Assembly: GCF_000517625.1 (NCBI RefSeq)
Contig: NZ_CP007057.1
Location: 400,582-464,581 of the forward strand
Length of the DNA: 64,000 nt
Direction: 5' to 3'
DNA from: Halostagnicola larsenii XH-48
Lineage (GTDB): Archaea; Halobacteriota; Halobacteria; Halobacteriales; Natrialbaceae
A model generated the notes under the pieces. The model saw only the letters and a list, made by a program, of their open reading frames with translations. It searched no databases and was not told the origin of the DNA. Each line of letters begins with the position of its first letter. Positions within the stretch are counted from its first letter, which is position 1. Positions 63,980-64,000 of the stretch are shown here, one piece after another. The position numbers and the translations under genes are program-made.

Positions 63980-64000
63980 GCTTTCTTCAGTATATAGACG

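Overview
The window reads as a haloarchaeal chromosome or large replicon segment, most like the Natrialbales (Natrinema/Haloterrigena type). The evidence is uniformly acidic proteins, CTCGAG-rich GC-rich coding sequence, Tat-type lipoprotein signals (RR plus a Cys lipobox), TATA/BRE promoters about 25-30 nt before start codons (leaderless genes), a FolC-FolP fusion and many ATGA/TAATG gene overlaps. No rRNA, tRNA, CRISPR array or replication origin was seen. The genus is an inference.

Layout. 1-9.7 kb: a partial IclR regulator, an aldehyde:ferredoxin oxidoreductase with a MoaD/ThiS-like protein, a thioredoxin-reductase-like flavoprotein, a CocE/NonD hydrolase, a thiolase + DUF35 pair with a coupled small ORF, an SDR and a phenylacetate-CoA-ligase-like enzyme (CoA-thioester chemistry). 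9.7-11.1 kb: no recognisable gene. 11.1-17.1 kb: a Dpp/Opp-type ABC importer whose substrate-binding protein appears circularly permuted. 17.3-18.2 kb: a malate/lactate dehydrogenase-like gene. 19.1-22.5 kb: a NitT/TauT-type ABC importer with two permeases. 22.8-28.1 kb: a complete 2-oxoacid dehydrogenase complex in two convergent operons.

28.3-47.7 kb is the most interesting part. It holds a set of tetrahydrofolate (THF) genes: PurU formyl-THF deformylase, a MetF-like methylene-THF reductase, FolC-FolP fusion, PabB, PabA and FolD. A LigM-like GcvT-family O-demethylase lies in the same stretch, together with a two-domain extradiol dioxygenase, an HpaI-type aldolase, a D-2-hydroxyacid dehydrogenase, an aryl/acyl-CoA ligase, a hotdog thioesterase and two paralogous small VOC proteins. 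An aromatic-type aldehyde dehydrogenase follows at 49.5-51.0 kb. Inferred scheme: a methoxylated aromatic is demethylated to methyl-THF; MetF, FolD and PurU carry the methyl group to formate while regenerating THF; the released catechol is cleaved by the dioxygenase and the chain is split by the aldolase. This resembles the LigM/MetF system of lignin-degrading sphingomonads but is archaeal.

51.9-61.4 kb: a ferredoxin-reductase-like protein, a decayed TnpB (IS200/IS605) fragment with structured 3' end, an IclR regulator, a sodium:solute symporter with a small membrane partner, a UspA protein, and a divergent pair consisting of a salicylyl-CoA 5-hydroxylase-like fused flavoprotein and a DhbE-like aryl-CoA ligase, suggesting a CoA-dependent route to gentisate. 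62.7-63.8 kb: a short MetE-like methyltransferase preceded by three 22-bp tandem repeats. Several intergenic regions share two palindromic motifs (TATCCGA-N5-TCGGATA and TTACA-N3-GTAC-N4-GTAA), possibly marking a common regulon.
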